Shown in pieces: positions 17,702-26,859 of a DNA stretch of 64,000 nucleotides (its first letter is position 1; the number at the start of each line of letters is the position of its first letter). A model generated the notes under the pieces. That model ran no database searches. It saw nothing but the letters and a program-made list of their open reading frames with translations, and had not been told where the DNA came from. Position numbers and translations under genes: made by a program. The DNA is from Corynebacterium halotolerans YIM 70093 = DSM 44683. Lineage in GTDB: Bacteria > Actinomycetota > Actinomycetes > Mycobacteriales > Mycobacteriaceae. The stretch is taken from the NCBI RefSeq assembly GCF_000341345.1, contig NC_020302.1, positions 910,075 through 974,074 on the forward strand, read 5' to 3'.

Positions 17702-19296
17702 TTCTGCGGAAGCCGGTGCCCGTCGCGCATGGCCCGCGGTCGGACGCGGACAAAGCGCCCGGGGCGGGGGAGGAGATCGTCGAACCGGCGCGGGAGTCCG
17801 GTTCCGCCCCACCGTCCGTCACCACTCTGGACGAGCTGGAGTACCGTACCCCGCTGCGGTGGCGGTTGTCCCTGCTGACGGCCGGCATGGTGGCCCTCGC
17901 GGTCGGGGCGATGTCCCTGATCGCCTACTGGACCATCTCGACGTCCGTGAGCGCGGCCGTGGACCGCGAGCTCGACGAGACGGCGACCGCACTGCTCGAG
18001 CGCTCGATGGATCCGATGTTCCTCGCGGACATGGACAGCGAGATCGAGCAGTTCAAGGCCTACAACCCCGGCACCCGCATCTCTGTGTCACCGCCGGGCT
18101 GGACCTTCTCGGTCGGCGACTCCATCCCCGCCGCCGGTGAGCCCGTCCCCGGTGCCGACGGGACGGCCACCTCCGTGACCACGGTCGACGGTGAGCGTAT
18201 CCTGAGCAAGAGCGACAACTTCGGTGGCAGCGTCGTTCTCGCCCGGGACATTGACGGCACCCAGGAGCTCATCACCTCCCTCGGCGTCGTGATGCTGGTG
18301 ATCGCCCTGCTGGGCGTCGTACTCGCCGTCACGGCCGGCACCCTCGTCGCCGCGGCGGGACTCCGGCCGCTCTCGCGTCTGCAGCGCGCTGTCGATTACG
18401 TCACCTGGACCGATGACCTGCGTCCCATCCCGGTGATGGGTAATGACGAGGTGGCGCAGCTGGCACACTCGTTCAACGCCATGCTCAAGGCGCTCGAGGA
18501 ATCCCGGGCACGGCAGACCCGGCTGGTCGCGGACGCGGGCCATGAACTCAAGACGCCGTTGACCTCCATGCGCACCAACCTCGAGCTGCTGTTCCTGGCC
18601 CGCAAGAACAACGGCCCCCACGGCCTTTCGGAGCAGGATCGGCTGGAGCTCAAGCAGGACGTGATCGCCCAGATGGAGGAGATGTCGACGCTCATCGGGG
18701 ACCTCGTGGATCTCGCGCGGGAGGATTCCGCGGAGAAGGTCATGGAGGACGTGGAACTCGAGGACGTCATCGAAACGTCCCTGAGCCGGGTGCGTCGCCG
18801 CCGCCCCGACGTGGAATTCTCGGTCCACACCATTCCGTGGCTGCTCCACGGGGACGAGGATGCGTTGAACCGGGCGGTGGTCAACCTCATGGACAATGCG
18901 GCGAAGTGGTCGCCCAAGGGCGGGACCGTGCGCATCCGCCTGTGGCAGGTCGATGATGAGACGGCGGAACTCTCCGTCGCCGATTCCGGACCGGGAATCC
19001 CGGCGGAGAACCACGAACGCGTCTTCGAGCGGTTCTACCGTGCGCCGGAGGCGCGGTCGACGCCCGGATCCGGGCTGGGGCTGGCGATCGTCAAGCAGGT
19101 CATCGAGCGCCACGGCGGCAGCATCAGTATCCGCTCATCCGCCGACGGGGGCACCGACATGCGCGTCCGCCTGCCCGGCACCCTGGTCCAGGGAGACCGG
19201 GAGCTGGCCGCGGGCGACGTGGTCTCGGTCGCGCCGTCGAGCGCGGCGCGGAGCCGGATGTTCATGGAGCGGTGGCGCAAGCGCGACCACGGTTAA
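17698..19296 (+). CDS. mprB: Sensor histidine kinase MprB
   Basis: A 532-residue membrane kinase. Membrane segments at about 58-80 and 191-221 flank an extracytoplasmic sensor domain of about 110 residues. A HAMP segment follows, then H282 in [11 protein letters not shown], then an HATPase domain with [17 protein letters not shown] and GSGLGLAI. A proline- and charge-rich cytoplasmic extension of about 50 residues precedes the first helix, so a downstream start is conceivable. It partners MprA through a 4-bp gene overlap and probably senses envelope damage or unfolded exported proteins, as described for the mycobacterial homologue. Confidence 0.92.
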   Translation: MILRKPVPVAHGPRSDADKAPGAGEEIVEPARESGSAPPSVTTLDELEYRTPLRWRLSLLTAGMVALAVGAMSLIAYWTISTSVSAAVDRELDETATALLERSMDPMFLADMDSEIEQFKAYNPGTRISVSPPGWTFSVGDSIPAAGEPVPGADGTATSVTTVDGERILSKSDNFGGSVVLARDIDGTQELITSLGVVMLVIALLGVVLAVTAGTLVAAAGLRPLSRLQRAVDYVTWTDDLRPIPVMGNDEVAQLAHSFNAMLKALEESRARQTRLVADAGHELKTPLTSMRTNLELLFLARKNNGPHGLSEQDRLELKQDVIAQMEEMSTLIGDLVDLAREDSAEKVMEDVELEDVIETSLSRVRRRRPDVEFSVHTIPWLLHGDEDALNRAVVNLMDNAAKWSPKGGTVRIRLWQVDDETAELSVADSGPGIPAENHERVFERFYRAPEARSTPGSGLGLAIVKQVIERHGGSISIRSSADGGTDMRVRLPGTLVQGDRELAAGDVVSVAPSSAARSRMFMERWRKRDHG

Positions 19297-19394
19297 GGGC
19301 GTTTTCGGCGGTAGGCTGTTGTTCAGGAAACGTACAGCGATTCCAAGTGCTCTGGCAGAAGTGGTTCAGTGGAGGCCCAGTACCGGGAGGGACA

Positions 19395-20717
19395 ATGGAG
19401 GGTATGAACGACAGGAATGCAGGCGAGCCGCGGCCCGATGAAGGGGAGGGGGGAGGTGCCCGCCCGACGCCGGAACCGGATTCCCCCGGGACCCGGCAGT
19501 CCTCCCCGGGCCAGTTCGAATCGGTGCGTTCGCCGTACCAGTCCTGGCCACAGACCCAGCCCCGGCAGGCGCCGGGAACACAGCAGGGCTACTGGGGCCC
19601 CGTGCCCGACGCGGAGCCGGAGCCGGCGGAGGGACGCGCCGCCCGCTCGGGGAAGCGCTCCGTCGGCCTGGGGACCGCGCTGGCGCTCATGCTCGTCGCC
19701 GCGGTCGTCACCGGCAGCGTCGTCGGGCTCGTCGCCGCGAACACCGGTGGCTCCAATGCGGTGGTCAACTCCCTGCGGGAGCCGAACGCCGAGCCGGCAC
19801 CCGTCCCCGAGGGCGGGAGCGTCGTCGAGGTCGCGGACCAGGTCCTGCCGACGGTCGTCTCGATCCAGGTGGCCACCCGCACCGCGGCGGGTGAGGGCTC
19901 CGGCTCGATCATCTCCTCCGACGGCTACGTGCTCACCAACCACCACGTCATCGCCGGCGCCGAGCAGGGCGGCGTCATCCAGGTGACCATGAACGACGGC
20001 ACCACCCATCCGGCCGAGTTCGTCGCCTCCGACCCCGCGACGGACATCGCGGTGATCAGGATCCAGGATGTCTCCGATCTGCCGACCATCCAGTTCGGCG
20101 ACTCCTCAGAGCTGCGCGTCGGCCAGCAGGTCGTGGCCGTCGGCTCCCCGCTGGGGCTGAGCTCCACCGTGACCACCGGCATCGTCTCCGCGATGAACCG
20201 GCCAGTGCGCGCCTCCGACGGCGGCGGCGAGTCGTCGCTCATCGACGCCATCCAAACCGACGCCGCGATCAACCCCGGCAACTCCGGCGGCCCGCTGGTG
20301 GACATGAACGGCAACCTGATCGGCATGAACTCCGTGATCGCCTCGCTGAGTTCCGGGGATCAGGCCGGTTCAATCGGACTCGGCTTCGCCATCCCCTCGA
20401 ACTTCGCCAAGCGGGTGGCGGATCAGCTGATCACCACCGGCGAGGCGTCCCAGCCGATGCTGGGCGTCACGGTCGCCCGTCGTGGCGACGTCGACGGTGC
20501 GCTCATCGCCGGCGTCGAGGAGGGCGGACCGGGGGACCAGGCCGGCCTGGCACCCGGGGACGTCGTCACGCGGCTGAACGACCGCAACATCGACAGTTCC
20601 GACGCCCTGATCGCGGCCACCCGCTCCCATGATTTCGGGGAGACGGTGACGCTGACGGTGACCCAGCCGGACAGCGGTCAGACGCGACAGGTAGAGGTTA
20701 CGCTGACCACCGAGTAA
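19395..20717 (+). CDS. pepD: HtrA/PepD-type trypsin-like serine protease with PDZ domain
   Basis: A 440-residue envelope protease. The first ~88 residues are a disordered Pro/Gly/Glu-rich cytoplasmic tail, followed by one membrane helix (about 90-116) and the chymotrypsin-fold domain with triad H184, D217 and S297 (GNSGGP). A C-terminal PDZ domain spans about 345-440. It degrades or refolds damaged exported proteins and in mycobacteria is both a target and a modulator of MprAB. The ATG at 19395 has GGGAGGG four bases upstream. Separate from mprB by about 100 bp. Confidence 0.9.
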   Translation: MEGMNDRNAGEPRPDEGEGGGARPTPEPDSPGTRQSSPGQFESVRSPYQSWPQTQPRQAPGTQQGYWGPVPDAEPEPAEGRAARSGKRSVGLGTALALMLVAAVVTGSVVGLVAANTGGSNAVVNSLREPNAEPAPVPEGGSVVEVADQVLPTVVSIQVATRTAAGEGSGSIISSDGYVLTNHHVIAGAEQGGVIQVTMNDGTTHPAEFVASDPATDIAVIRIQDVSDLPTIQFGDSSELRVGQQVVAVGSPLGLSSTVTTGIVSAMNRPVRASDGGGESSLIDAIQTDAAINPGNSGGPLVDMNGNLIGMNSVIASLSSGDQAGSIGLGFAIPSNFAKRVADQLITTGEASQPMLGVTVARRGDVDGALIAGVEEGGPGDQAGLAPGDVVTRLNDRNIDSSDALIAATRSHDFGETVTLTVTQPDSGQTRQVEVTLTTE

Positions 20718-20774
20718 ATTAACCGCCAAGGACGCGCCCGCGTCCATGGCGACCACACCATGTGAGGACCACTG

Positions 20775-21368
20775 ATGGAGAATGAACTGAACACCCTCCC
20801 GGAGGAGGCCCCCGAGACCGCCCTCCTCGACGTCGGAGAACCGGACGAGGACTTCCTCCTGGCGTCAGAGAAGGAGGACAGCCTGCCGGCCCGCCGCCGG
20901 GCACTGGTGGTTCTGGTCTCCGATCACGCCCTCGGTTCCGGTGAGGACACCGACCGGCTGCTCACCGAGCTGCTCATTGAGGGCGATTTCGACGTGGACG
21001 CGGTGGTGGCGGTGCGCTCCAAGAAGTCGCAGATCCGCCAGGCCATCGAGACGGCCGTCATCGGTGGAGTGGACCTTGTCCTCACCGTCGGCGGCACGGG
21101 CGTCGGCCCGCGCGACAAGACCCCCGAGGGCACCCGTTCCGTCCTCGACCAGCTGCTGCCCGGCATCGCGCAGGCTCTGCGCGCCTCCGGCCAGGCCTGT
21201 GGTGCGGTGGACGCCTGCACCTCCCGCGGTATCGCCGGCGTCTCCGGCTCGACGGTCGTCGTCAACCTGGCGGCCTCGCGGGCGGCCGTGCGCGACGGCA
21301 TGGCCACGCTGATGCCACTGGTCCACCACGTGATCGACCAGCTCCAGCAGTACAGCGTCGACGAATGA
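20775..21368 (+). CDS. moaB2: MoaB/Mog family molybdopterin-binding protein
   Basis: A 197-residue protein whose C-terminal ~155 residues form the MoaB/Mog fold. The adenylyl-transfer loop reads LTVGGTGVGPRDKTPEGT, with SRGIAGVSGSTVVVNL nearby. It would adenylylate molybdopterin in molybdenum cofactor synthesis. An acidic 38-residue N-terminal extension precedes the domain. The same gene follows pepD in M. tuberculosis (moaB2). No other moa gene is present in the window apart from the MoeA-like Glp, so its metabolic role here is not assured. Confidence 0.86.
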   Translation: MENELNTLPEEAPETALLDVGEPDEDFLLASEKEDSLPARRRALVVLVSDHALGSGEDTDRLLTELLIEGDFDVDAVVAVRSKKSQIRQAIETAVIGGVDLVLTVGGTGVGPRDKTPEGTRSVLDQLLPGIAQALRASGQACGAVDACTSRGIAGVSGSTVVVNLAASRAAVRDGMATLMPLVHHVIDQLQQYSVDE

Positions 21369-21382
21369 GGGGATGAGGGACC

Positions 21383-21613
21383 GTGATCGAGAACGACAGC
21401 CTGCAGACCACCCCGCGCCGTGAACGGCGGCGGATCGTGCGGCCCTCGGACGCCGAGGACATCGACCGGAGCGTGGACCAGCCCGACGACAGCTTCGGGA
21501 CCCCCACAAGCTGGGACAATGAGCGCGAGGTGATTCTCGACGACGGGGACACGCCCCCGCCGACCGAGAACGACGATTTCTGGAACGAGGAACGGCCCCC
21601 GCACTACAGCTGA
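21383..21613 (+). CDS. Small acidic hypothetical protein
   Basis: A 76-residue protein starting at GTG 21383, 14 bp after moaB2. The N-terminus has a basic patch (RRERRRIVR); the rest is acidic, rich in Asp, Glu and Pro, and ends in an aromatic motif (DDFWNEERPPHYS). Probably disordered. It has a plausible ribosome site (GAGGGA) and lies between moaB2 and a terminator, so it is likely co-transcribed with moaB2. I do not recognise a domain. Confidence 0.6.
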   Translation: MIENDSLQTTPRRERRRIVRPSDAEDIDRSVDQPDDSFGTPTSWDNEREVILDDGDTPPPTENDDFWNEERPPHYS

Positions 21614-21636
21614 TCGCCGGCCGCTGCCGGACGGTG

Positions 21637-21670
21637 ACGACACCCCCGAGGTTCTCCTCGGGGGTGTCGT
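21637..21670. terminator. Bidirectional terminator between the moaB2 operon and mscL
   Basis: A perfect 15-bp stem (21637-21651 with 21656-21670) with a TTCT loop. The T-tract is short on either side but the stem is very stable. It lies between two convergent genes and can serve both. Confidence 0.75.
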
Positions 21671-21696
21671 GGTTTCCGTGGTTTCCCGGACGGTTA

Positions 21697-22137
21697 TTAC
21701 TGCCGCGGGGTGCCCGGGTTCGCGGCGCCGGAGCTCTCGGTGCCCTGGTTCTTCAGGACGTCACGGATCTCCTCGAGAAGGGCGACCTCCGGGGCGACCT
21801 CCTCGGTCTGCTCCTCGACGCCCAGGCGGCGGGTGCGCAGCTCGTTGAGCTTGTTCATCGGCATGACGATGACGAAGTAGATGATGGCGGCGACGATCAG
21901 GAAGTTGAGGATGGCGGTGATGATCGCACCGAAGTCGATCATGGTGGCCGAGTTGCCGGGGCGCAGCTCGAAGCCGAGCCCCTCGACCTCCGGGCTGCCG
22001 AGAACCGCGATCAACGGGTTGATGAGGTGATCGGAGAAGGCGGTGACGATGGCGGTGAAGGCACTGCCGATGACCACGGCGACGGCGAGGTCGATGACGT
22101 TGCCGCGCATGATGAAGTCTTTGAAGCCCTGCAGCAT
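21697..22137 (-). CDS. mscL: Large-conductance mechanosensitive channel MscL
   Basis: 146 residues. The N-terminal amphipathic helix is MLQGFKDFIMRGNVID, followed by TM1 (LAVAVVIGSAFTAIV), TM2 (ILNFLIVAAIIYFVIVMPMNKL) and a cytoplasmic helical tail. The pentameric channel opens at extreme membrane tension and releases osmolytes on hypo-osmotic shock. The start at 22137 is chosen over 22182 because conserved MscL begins here and CAGGAGAAC lies 8 bp upstream. Confidence 0.96.
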   Translation of the reverse strand: MLQGFKDFIMRGNVIDLAVAVVIGSAFTAIVTAFSDHLINPLIAVLGSPEVEGLGFELRPGNSATMIDFGAIITAILNFLIVAAIIYFVIVMPMNKLNELRTRRLGVEEQTEEVAPEVALLEEIRDVLKNQGTESSGAANPGTPRQ

Positions 22138-22219
22138 GGTGGTGTTCTCCTGGACATCCGGCGCCTGCGCCGGAATGGACATTGGGACATGGGGACGCTG
22201 ACAGTTGCACTCTAGGCCC

Positions 22220-22924
22220 TCATCCCACCGTCGGTGTGGTGTCCACGCCGCCGGTGGCCCGCTCCCCGGTCAGTACGACCGCCAACGGGGTGCTCAGTGC
22301 GGCGGCGGCGACCGCGCGGGCGTCGGATTCCGGCAGGGCCACCAGCACCGTTCCCGGCGCCCCGGAACCTGAGGTCTCGTCCTCCATTGTAGCGAGAACA
22401 ACCCTGCCACCGGCGGCGACGACCTCCGGCTCGCCCGTTTCGCCGGCGTGGGTGACGATCGTGACGGTGTCGCCGTGGTGGAGCAGCGGGAGGATCTCCG
22501 GCTCCGCCAGTTTGAGCGGGACCATGTTGGCCGGTTCGCCGGAACGCTGCGCTGTGGAGGCGCTCACGAGCTCCGCGGTCAGCGTGGCGCCGAGGAAGCG
22601 GGAGACGGTCGCCACCTCACCCGCACCGGCCGCCGCCACCACGACGCGTCCGTCGACCTCCTCGGCGGACGTCAGCGCCCCGGCGGGGATGAACTCGGGC
22701 GGCACCGCACGCAACTCGACGTCGTCGGTGCTGACGGTGCGTCCGGCGGCGACGTCGCGGACGAAGACGACCACCTGCGGGGCCTCCGTGCCCGCCGAAC
22801 GCAGGGCTGTGACGGCCGCGGCGGCGAGCAGCACCAGAGCGGCGGTACGGCGCAGCAGCAGACTCCGCCGCCAGCCCGGGGTGGTCATCGTGCGACGCAG
22901 CCTGGTGAACCGGTTGTCTCCCAT
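22220..22924 (-). CDS. SAF domain-containing membrane-anchored protein
   Basis: A 234-residue protein with a basic N-terminus, one membrane helix (about 26-42) and a SAF fold beginning VVVFVRDVAAGRTVSTDDVELRAV-like, which resembles CpaB/FlgA N-termini. SAF domains are small substrate- or pilus-related binding domains. No pilus genes adjoin it, so its job is unknown. It lies between the cyclo-ligase and mscL, as in related actinobacteria. AAGGAGG sits unusually close to the ATG at 22924. Confidence 0.72.
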   Translation of the reverse strand: MGDNRFTRLRRTMTTPGWRRSLLLRRTAALVLLAAAAVTALRSAGTEAPQVVVFVRDVAAGRTVSTDDVELRAVPPEFIPAGALTSAEEVDGRVVVAAAGAGEVATVSRFLGATLTAELVSASTAQRSGEPANMVPLKLAEPEILPLLHHGDTVTIVTHAGETGEPEVVAAGGRVVLATMEDETSGSGAPGTVLVALPESDARAVAAAALSTPLAVVLTGERATGGVDTTPTVG

Positions 22925-22966
22925 GCCTCCTTGGACGGCAGTGGTGCCGGGGATGGTTCCCGGGCC

Positions 22967-23560
22967 TCAGCTCAGGTGGCGGATCCCGTTCGGGGTGATC
23001 ACCAGATCCACGGCGACGTCGTGGGGCTCGACGGGGACGTCGTCGCAGATCTCGCCGTTGTAGAGGAGCACCGCGGTCCGCGGCCGATCCTCGGACGCGG
23101 CCAGCGGGGCGAGCGCCCGGTCGTAGTAGCCGCCGCCCTTGCCCAGCCGGTAACCCTCCGGGTTCACGGCGAGCGCCGGCACGAACACCAGGTCGCAGTC
23201 GGCCAGGGTGCCGCCGCTCAACCGGGGACCGGTCGGCTCGTGGATCCCCAGCCGTCCCGGCTGCATCGACAACCGGCCCTGGTAGGTCGCCCACTCCAGC
23301 CGGCCGTCCACCCCCGAGATGGGCAGGAACAGATCGGAGGCCTCGGCATGAAGCGCATCCAGCAGCATCGAGCCGCCCGGTTCACCGGGCATGGGGGCGT
23401 AGGCGGCCACCGTCGTCTGGGAGGGGGTCAGCGAGCGCAGGTGGGCGGTCGCGTGCGCGACGAGCGCGGCATCCTCCCTCGCTATATCCTCGGGATCCAT
23501 GTTCTGGCGGGCCTGCAGCATGAGTTCGCGCAGGCTGCGTTTCCTCTCCCGGATGTTCAT
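22967..23560 (-). CDS. fthC: 5-formyltetrahydrofolate cyclo-ligase
   Basis: A 197-residue enzyme that converts 5-formyl-THF to 5,10-methenyl-THF with ATP. Conserved features are the basic N-terminal RKRSLRELM segment, the PVSG/LPISG strand and the ATP-site motif RLGKGGGYYDRAL near residue 140. The ATG at 23560 gives the normal length; the open frame upstream is antisense to galU and not coding. Divergent from galU with a 111-bp gap. Confidence 0.92.
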   Translation of the reverse strand: MNIRERKRSLRELMLQARQNMDPEDIAREDAALVAHATAHLRSLTPSQTTVAAYAPMPGEPGGSMLLDALHAEASDLFLPISGVDGRLEWATYQGRLSMQPGRLGIHEPTGPRLSGGTLADCDLVFVPALAVNPEGYRLGKGGGYYDRALAPLAASEDRPRTAVLLYNGEICDDVPVEPHDVAVDLVITPNGIRHLS

Positions 23561-23671
23561 GCCACCAGCGTAATCGCTCGGCCGGGGGATCGGGTGGACC
23601 CGCCCGTCAGCGCCGGGACGGCCCCGAGTCATTGGAAAGGGACCGCAGGGGTGGCAGGTAGGGTACGTTCC

Positions 23672-24631
23672 ATGAACATGTCGAGTGACGAGACCCCCTC
23701 CGGGGTGAAGACGGTTGTTGTGCCCGCTGCCGGTATGGGGACGAGGTTTCTGCCCGCGACCAAGACGGTGCCGAAGGAACTGCTGCCGGTGGTCGACACC
23801 CCGGGTATCGAGCTGATCGCCGAGGAGGCCTCCGTGCTGGGGGCCTCGCGGCTGGCGATCATCACCGCGCCGAACAAGCCGGAGCTGCTGCGTCATTTCG
23901 GACAGTTCCCGAACCTGGTGGACACCCTTGCCGAGCGTGGCAAGGACGAGCAGGTCGCGAAGGTCCGCCGGGCCGGGGATCTGATCGAGCCGGTGGCCGT
24001 GGAGCAGGCCGAGCCGTTGGGTCTGGGGCATGCGGTGGGGTTGGCGGAGTCGGTGCTGGATGCCGATGAGGATGCGTTCGCGGTCATGCTGCCGGATGAT
24101 CTGGTGCTGCCGATGGGGGTGATGGAGAAGATGGCGAAGGTGCGTGCCGAGCTGGGTGGTTCGGTGCTGTGCGCCTTCGAGGTCGCCCCGGAGGAGGTCT
24201 ACAACTACGGGGTCTTCGACGTCGAGGAGATTGCTGAGGGGGCTGATCTGCCGGCCGATCAGGTCAAGCGGGTCGTCGGGATGGTGGAGAAGCCGGATCC
24301 GGCGGATGCCCCGTCGAATTTCGTGGCCGCGGGCCGTTACCTGCTGGATCGGGCGGTCTTCGACGCGCTGGGTCGGATTGAGCCGGGCAAGGGCGGGGAG
24401 CTGCAGCTGACGGATGCGATTGAGCTGATGATCAAGGAGGGCCACCCGGTGCATGTGGTGGTTCACGACGGTAAGCGTCATGATCTGGGTAATCCGGCCG
24501 GTTATATCCCGGCGTGCGTGGATTTCGGTCTGTCGCACCCGAAGTACGGCCCGGGTCTGAAGAAGGCGATCACCGCCATCCTCGCCGAGCACGAGGCCGC
24601 CGAGGCCGAGTCCGAAGCCGGGGGCAACTGA
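23672..24631 (+). CDS. galU: UTP-glucose-1-phosphate uridylyltransferase
   Basis: A 319-residue nucleotidyltransferase making UDP-glucose, which feeds trehalose, galactan and arabinogalactan synthesis. The signature AAGMGTRFLPATKTVPKE is near residue 19, LPDDLVLP in the middle and GRYLLDRAVFD further on. Full length. TAGGGT ends 7 nt before the ATG at 23672, so the transcript is probably leaderless; a second ATG 6 bp downstream is possible. Confidence 0.95.
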   Translation: MNMSSDETPSGVKTVVVPAAGMGTRFLPATKTVPKELLPVVDTPGIELIAEEASVLGASRLAIITAPNKPELLRHFGQFPNLVDTLAERGKDEQVAKVRRAGDLIEPVAVEQAEPLGLGHAVGLAESVLDADEDAFAVMLPDDLVLPMGVMEKMAKVRAELGGSVLCAFEVAPEEVYNYGVFDVEEIAEGADLPADQVKRVVGMVEKPDPADAPSNFVAAGRYLLDRAVFDALGRIEPGKGGELQLTDAIELMIKEGHPVHVVVHDGKRHDLGNPAGYIPACVDFGLSHPKYGPGLKKAITAILAEHEAAEAESEAGGN

Positions 24632-24762
24632 CCCGACCCACCCCGGCCGACACCAGCCGTGGCTCCCCCTCACCGGGGCGTGCGTCGGTAAAGTCAGCCG
24701 GTAAAGACTGCCCCCGGTGCCCGTCGCCGGGGGCAGTGTCCGCACACGAGAGGAGCTGGTGA

Positions 24763-26046
24763 GTGCGTTCCGTGGAACAGCAGCTGGCGCTGGTCACCGA
24801 TGCCGCGGTCACTCCTGAACCGGTGCGCATCGCCATCGCCGACGCCCTCGGCCTGATGTGCGCCGAGGAGGTCCAGGCCACCCGCCCGTTACCCGGATTC
24901 CCGCAGGCCGCCATCGACGGCTATGCCGTCCGCGCCGTCGACGTCGGCGGTGAGCGCGGACTGGGGCGCCGGCCCGAGCGCGGGGGAGAGGAGGCGAACG
25001 CGCCGGCCCCGACCGAGCGTTCCCTGCCGGTCGTCGGTGAGGTCGCCGCCGGTTCCCAGCAGCCGCTGCGCCTCCAGCCGAAGCAGGCCGTGCGCGTCCA
25101 CACCGGCGCGCCCCTGCCCACGCTCGCCGACGCCGTGCTCCCGCTCGAGTGGACCGACCGGGGCCGCAAGCGTGTCGTCGCCCAGCGCGTCGTGCGTTCC
25201 GGGGAGTTCGTCCGCCGCACCGGCGACGACATCCAGCCCGGCGACATCGCCGTCTCCGCCGGTACCGTCCTCGGCCCCGCCCAGATCGGCCTGCTCGCGG
25301 CCGTCGGCCGGTCCAAGGTGCTCGTCTACCCCCGTCCGCGCATGTCGGTGATCTCCGTCGGCCACGAACTCGTCGACATCGACCGCGAACCGGGCCTCGG
25401 CCAGGTCTTTGACGTCAACTCCTACTCCCTGGCCGCTGCGGGCCGGGAGGCCGACGCGGACGTCCACCGGGTCGGCATCGCCCTCGGTGAGCCCCGCAAG
25501 TTGAAGGAGATCATCGAGACCCAGATGGCCCGCAGCGAGGTCATCGTCATCTCCGGCGCAGTCGGGGGAGCGGGCTCCCGGACCATCCGCGGCGTGCTCT
25601 CCGAACTCGGCGACATCGACACCACGCGCGTGGCCGTGCACCCGGGCTCCGTCCAGGGCTTCGGGTTGCTGGGCGAGGAGCGCATCCCCGTCTTCCTCCT
25701 GCCGAGCAACCCCGTTTCGGCGTTGGTGACCTTCGAGGTGTTCATCCGCCCCCTGATCCGGCTCTCGCTGGGCAAGCGCAACGCCAACCGGCGCGTCGTC
25801 CGGGCGCGGGCGCTCAACCACGTCGATTCGCGGCGTGGGCGGCGTGGCTTCGTCCGCGCCCGCCTCATGCGCGACGCCCAGACCCACGACTACCTCGTCG
25901 AGGGCCTGGGCGGGGCGACCGGGGCGCCCGCGCACCTGCTGGCGGGCCTGGCCGAGGCCAACGCGATGATCCGCGTCCCAGAGGACGTCACCGAGATCCG
26001 TCCCGGCGACGTCGTCGACGTCATGTTCCTCTCGCAGGGATCCTGA
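24763..26046 (+). CDS. glp: Gephyrin-like MoeA homologue, probable divisome protein Glp
   Basis: A 427-residue protein with the MoeA/gephyrin E-domain layout: domain I with FPQAAIDGYAVR, domain III with the MPT-binding fold, and C-terminal domain IV. The loop that reads SGGVS-x-G-x-x-D in active MoeA is SGAVGGAGSRTI here and lacks the acidic residue; PGNPVS is PSNPVS. In C. glutamicum the orthologous gene beside galU and rimJ encodes Glp, a repurposed molybdotransferase that binds FtsZ and the membrane protein GlpR. Assignment here follows synteny plus the altered loop. The GTG at 24763 has AGGAG 7 bp upstream. Automatic annotation would call it MoeA. Confidence 0.8.
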   Translation: MRSVEQQLALVTDAAVTPEPVRIAIADALGLMCAEEVQATRPLPGFPQAAIDGYAVRAVDVGGERGLGRRPERGGEEANAPAPTERSLPVVGEVAAGSQQPLRLQPKQAVRVHTGAPLPTLADAVLPLEWTDRGRKRVVAQRVVRSGEFVRRTGDDIQPGDIAVSAGTVLGPAQIGLLAAVGRSKVLVYPRPRMSVISVGHELVDIDREPGLGQVFDVNSYSLAAAGREADADVHRVGIALGEPRKLKEIIETQMARSEVIVISGAVGGAGSRTIRGVLSELGDIDTTRVAVHPGSVQGFGLLGEERIPVFLLPSNPVSALVTFEVFIRPLIRLSLGKRNANRRVVRARALNHVDSRRGRRGFVRARLMRDAQTHDYLVEGLGGATGAPAHLLAGLAEANAMIRVPEDVTEIRPGDVVDVMFLSQGS

Positions 26047-26053
26047 GTCCGGC

Positions 26054-26749
26054 ATGTTCGATCCCTTCGGCCGTGCCGAACGCCAGCTGCGCCACCCGGA
26101 CACCGGCCCGCGCGATCCCGTCCACCCCGGCTGGCCGGAGGTGACCCCGACCGTCATGCTGCCCGACGGTGGCCGCCTGCTCCTGCGCCCGCTCCTGCGT
26201 CGCGACGGCCGCGACTGGCGGCAGCTGCGGCTGCTCGACGAGGAGTTCCTGCGGCCGGTGGAACCCACCGCGCCGACCAGCTGGGAGGACTCCCACTCCG
26301 TCGCGGCGTGGCGCTCCAATCTGATGGGGCTCGGGGACGCCGCCCGCCGCGGGCAGATCGTCCCCTTCGTCATCGAGCTGGGCGGCCGGTTCGTCGGTCA
26401 GGTCACGCTCGGCAACATCCAGCACGGCAGTGTGTCCGACTGCTGGATCGGCTACTGGGTCCACTCGGCGGCGATGGGCCGGGGCGTGGCCACCGCCGCG
26501 TGTGCCCTGGGAACCGACCACGCCTTCCGCCGCGTCGGCCTCCACCGGGTGACCGCGACCTACCTTCCCTCCAACCCCGCCTCGGGACGGGTGCTGCAGG
26601 CCAACGGTTTCCGCGAGGAGGGGCTCATGCGCCGCAATCTGCACATCGACGGCCAGTGGCGCGACCATGTCTTCGTGGCCCAGACCGCCGAGGACCACCC
26701 GGACACCTGTGTGGCCCGCCTGCGGCGTCAGGGGCGCCTTCGCAGCTGA
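26054..26749 (+). CDS. rimJ: RimJ/RimL-like GNAT N-acetyltransferase
   Basis: A 231-residue GNAT protein. The acetyl-CoA loop lies around MGRGVATAACALG, preceded by CWIGYWVHSAAMG, and HRVTATYLPSNPASGRVL marks the RimJ/RimL subgroup that acetylates protein N-termini. It is 7 bp behind glp and certainly in the same transcript. Whether it acetylates a ribosomal protein or something linked to division is not known. M. tuberculosis has the same order (moeA1-rimJ). Confidence 0.85.
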   Translation: MFDPFGRAERQLRHPDTGPRDPVHPGWPEVTPTVMLPDGGRLLLRPLLRRDGRDWRQLRLLDEEFLRPVEPTAPTSWEDSHSVAAWRSNLMGLGDAARRGQIVPFVIELGGRFVGQVTLGNIQHGSVSDCWIGYWVHSAAMGRGVATAACALGTDHAFRRVGLHRVTATYLPSNPASGRVLQANGFREEGLMRRNLHIDGQWRDHVFVAQTAEDHPDTCVARLRRQGRLRS

Positions 26750-26859
26750 CTTTCCGGATCTTCACAGGCGGCGGGGGCGGCGTGGCGGGACCGCGACCGG
26801 GGTGTTCGGGCTAGTCTGTGACATGACTCCCTGACCCCTCATGGAAGGTGGCACAACGC

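Noticed and set aside
24709..24737. Hairpin between galU and glp as a terminator
   Set aside because: The 10-bp stem (CTGCCCCCGG/CCGGGGGCAG) is strong but has no T-tract, so it was not listed as a terminator.
23561..24745. N-terminal extension of the cyclo-ligase frame across galU
   Set aside because: The extension is antisense to galU and has a histidine/arginine composition typical of shadow frames. The cyclo-ligase proper starts at 23560.
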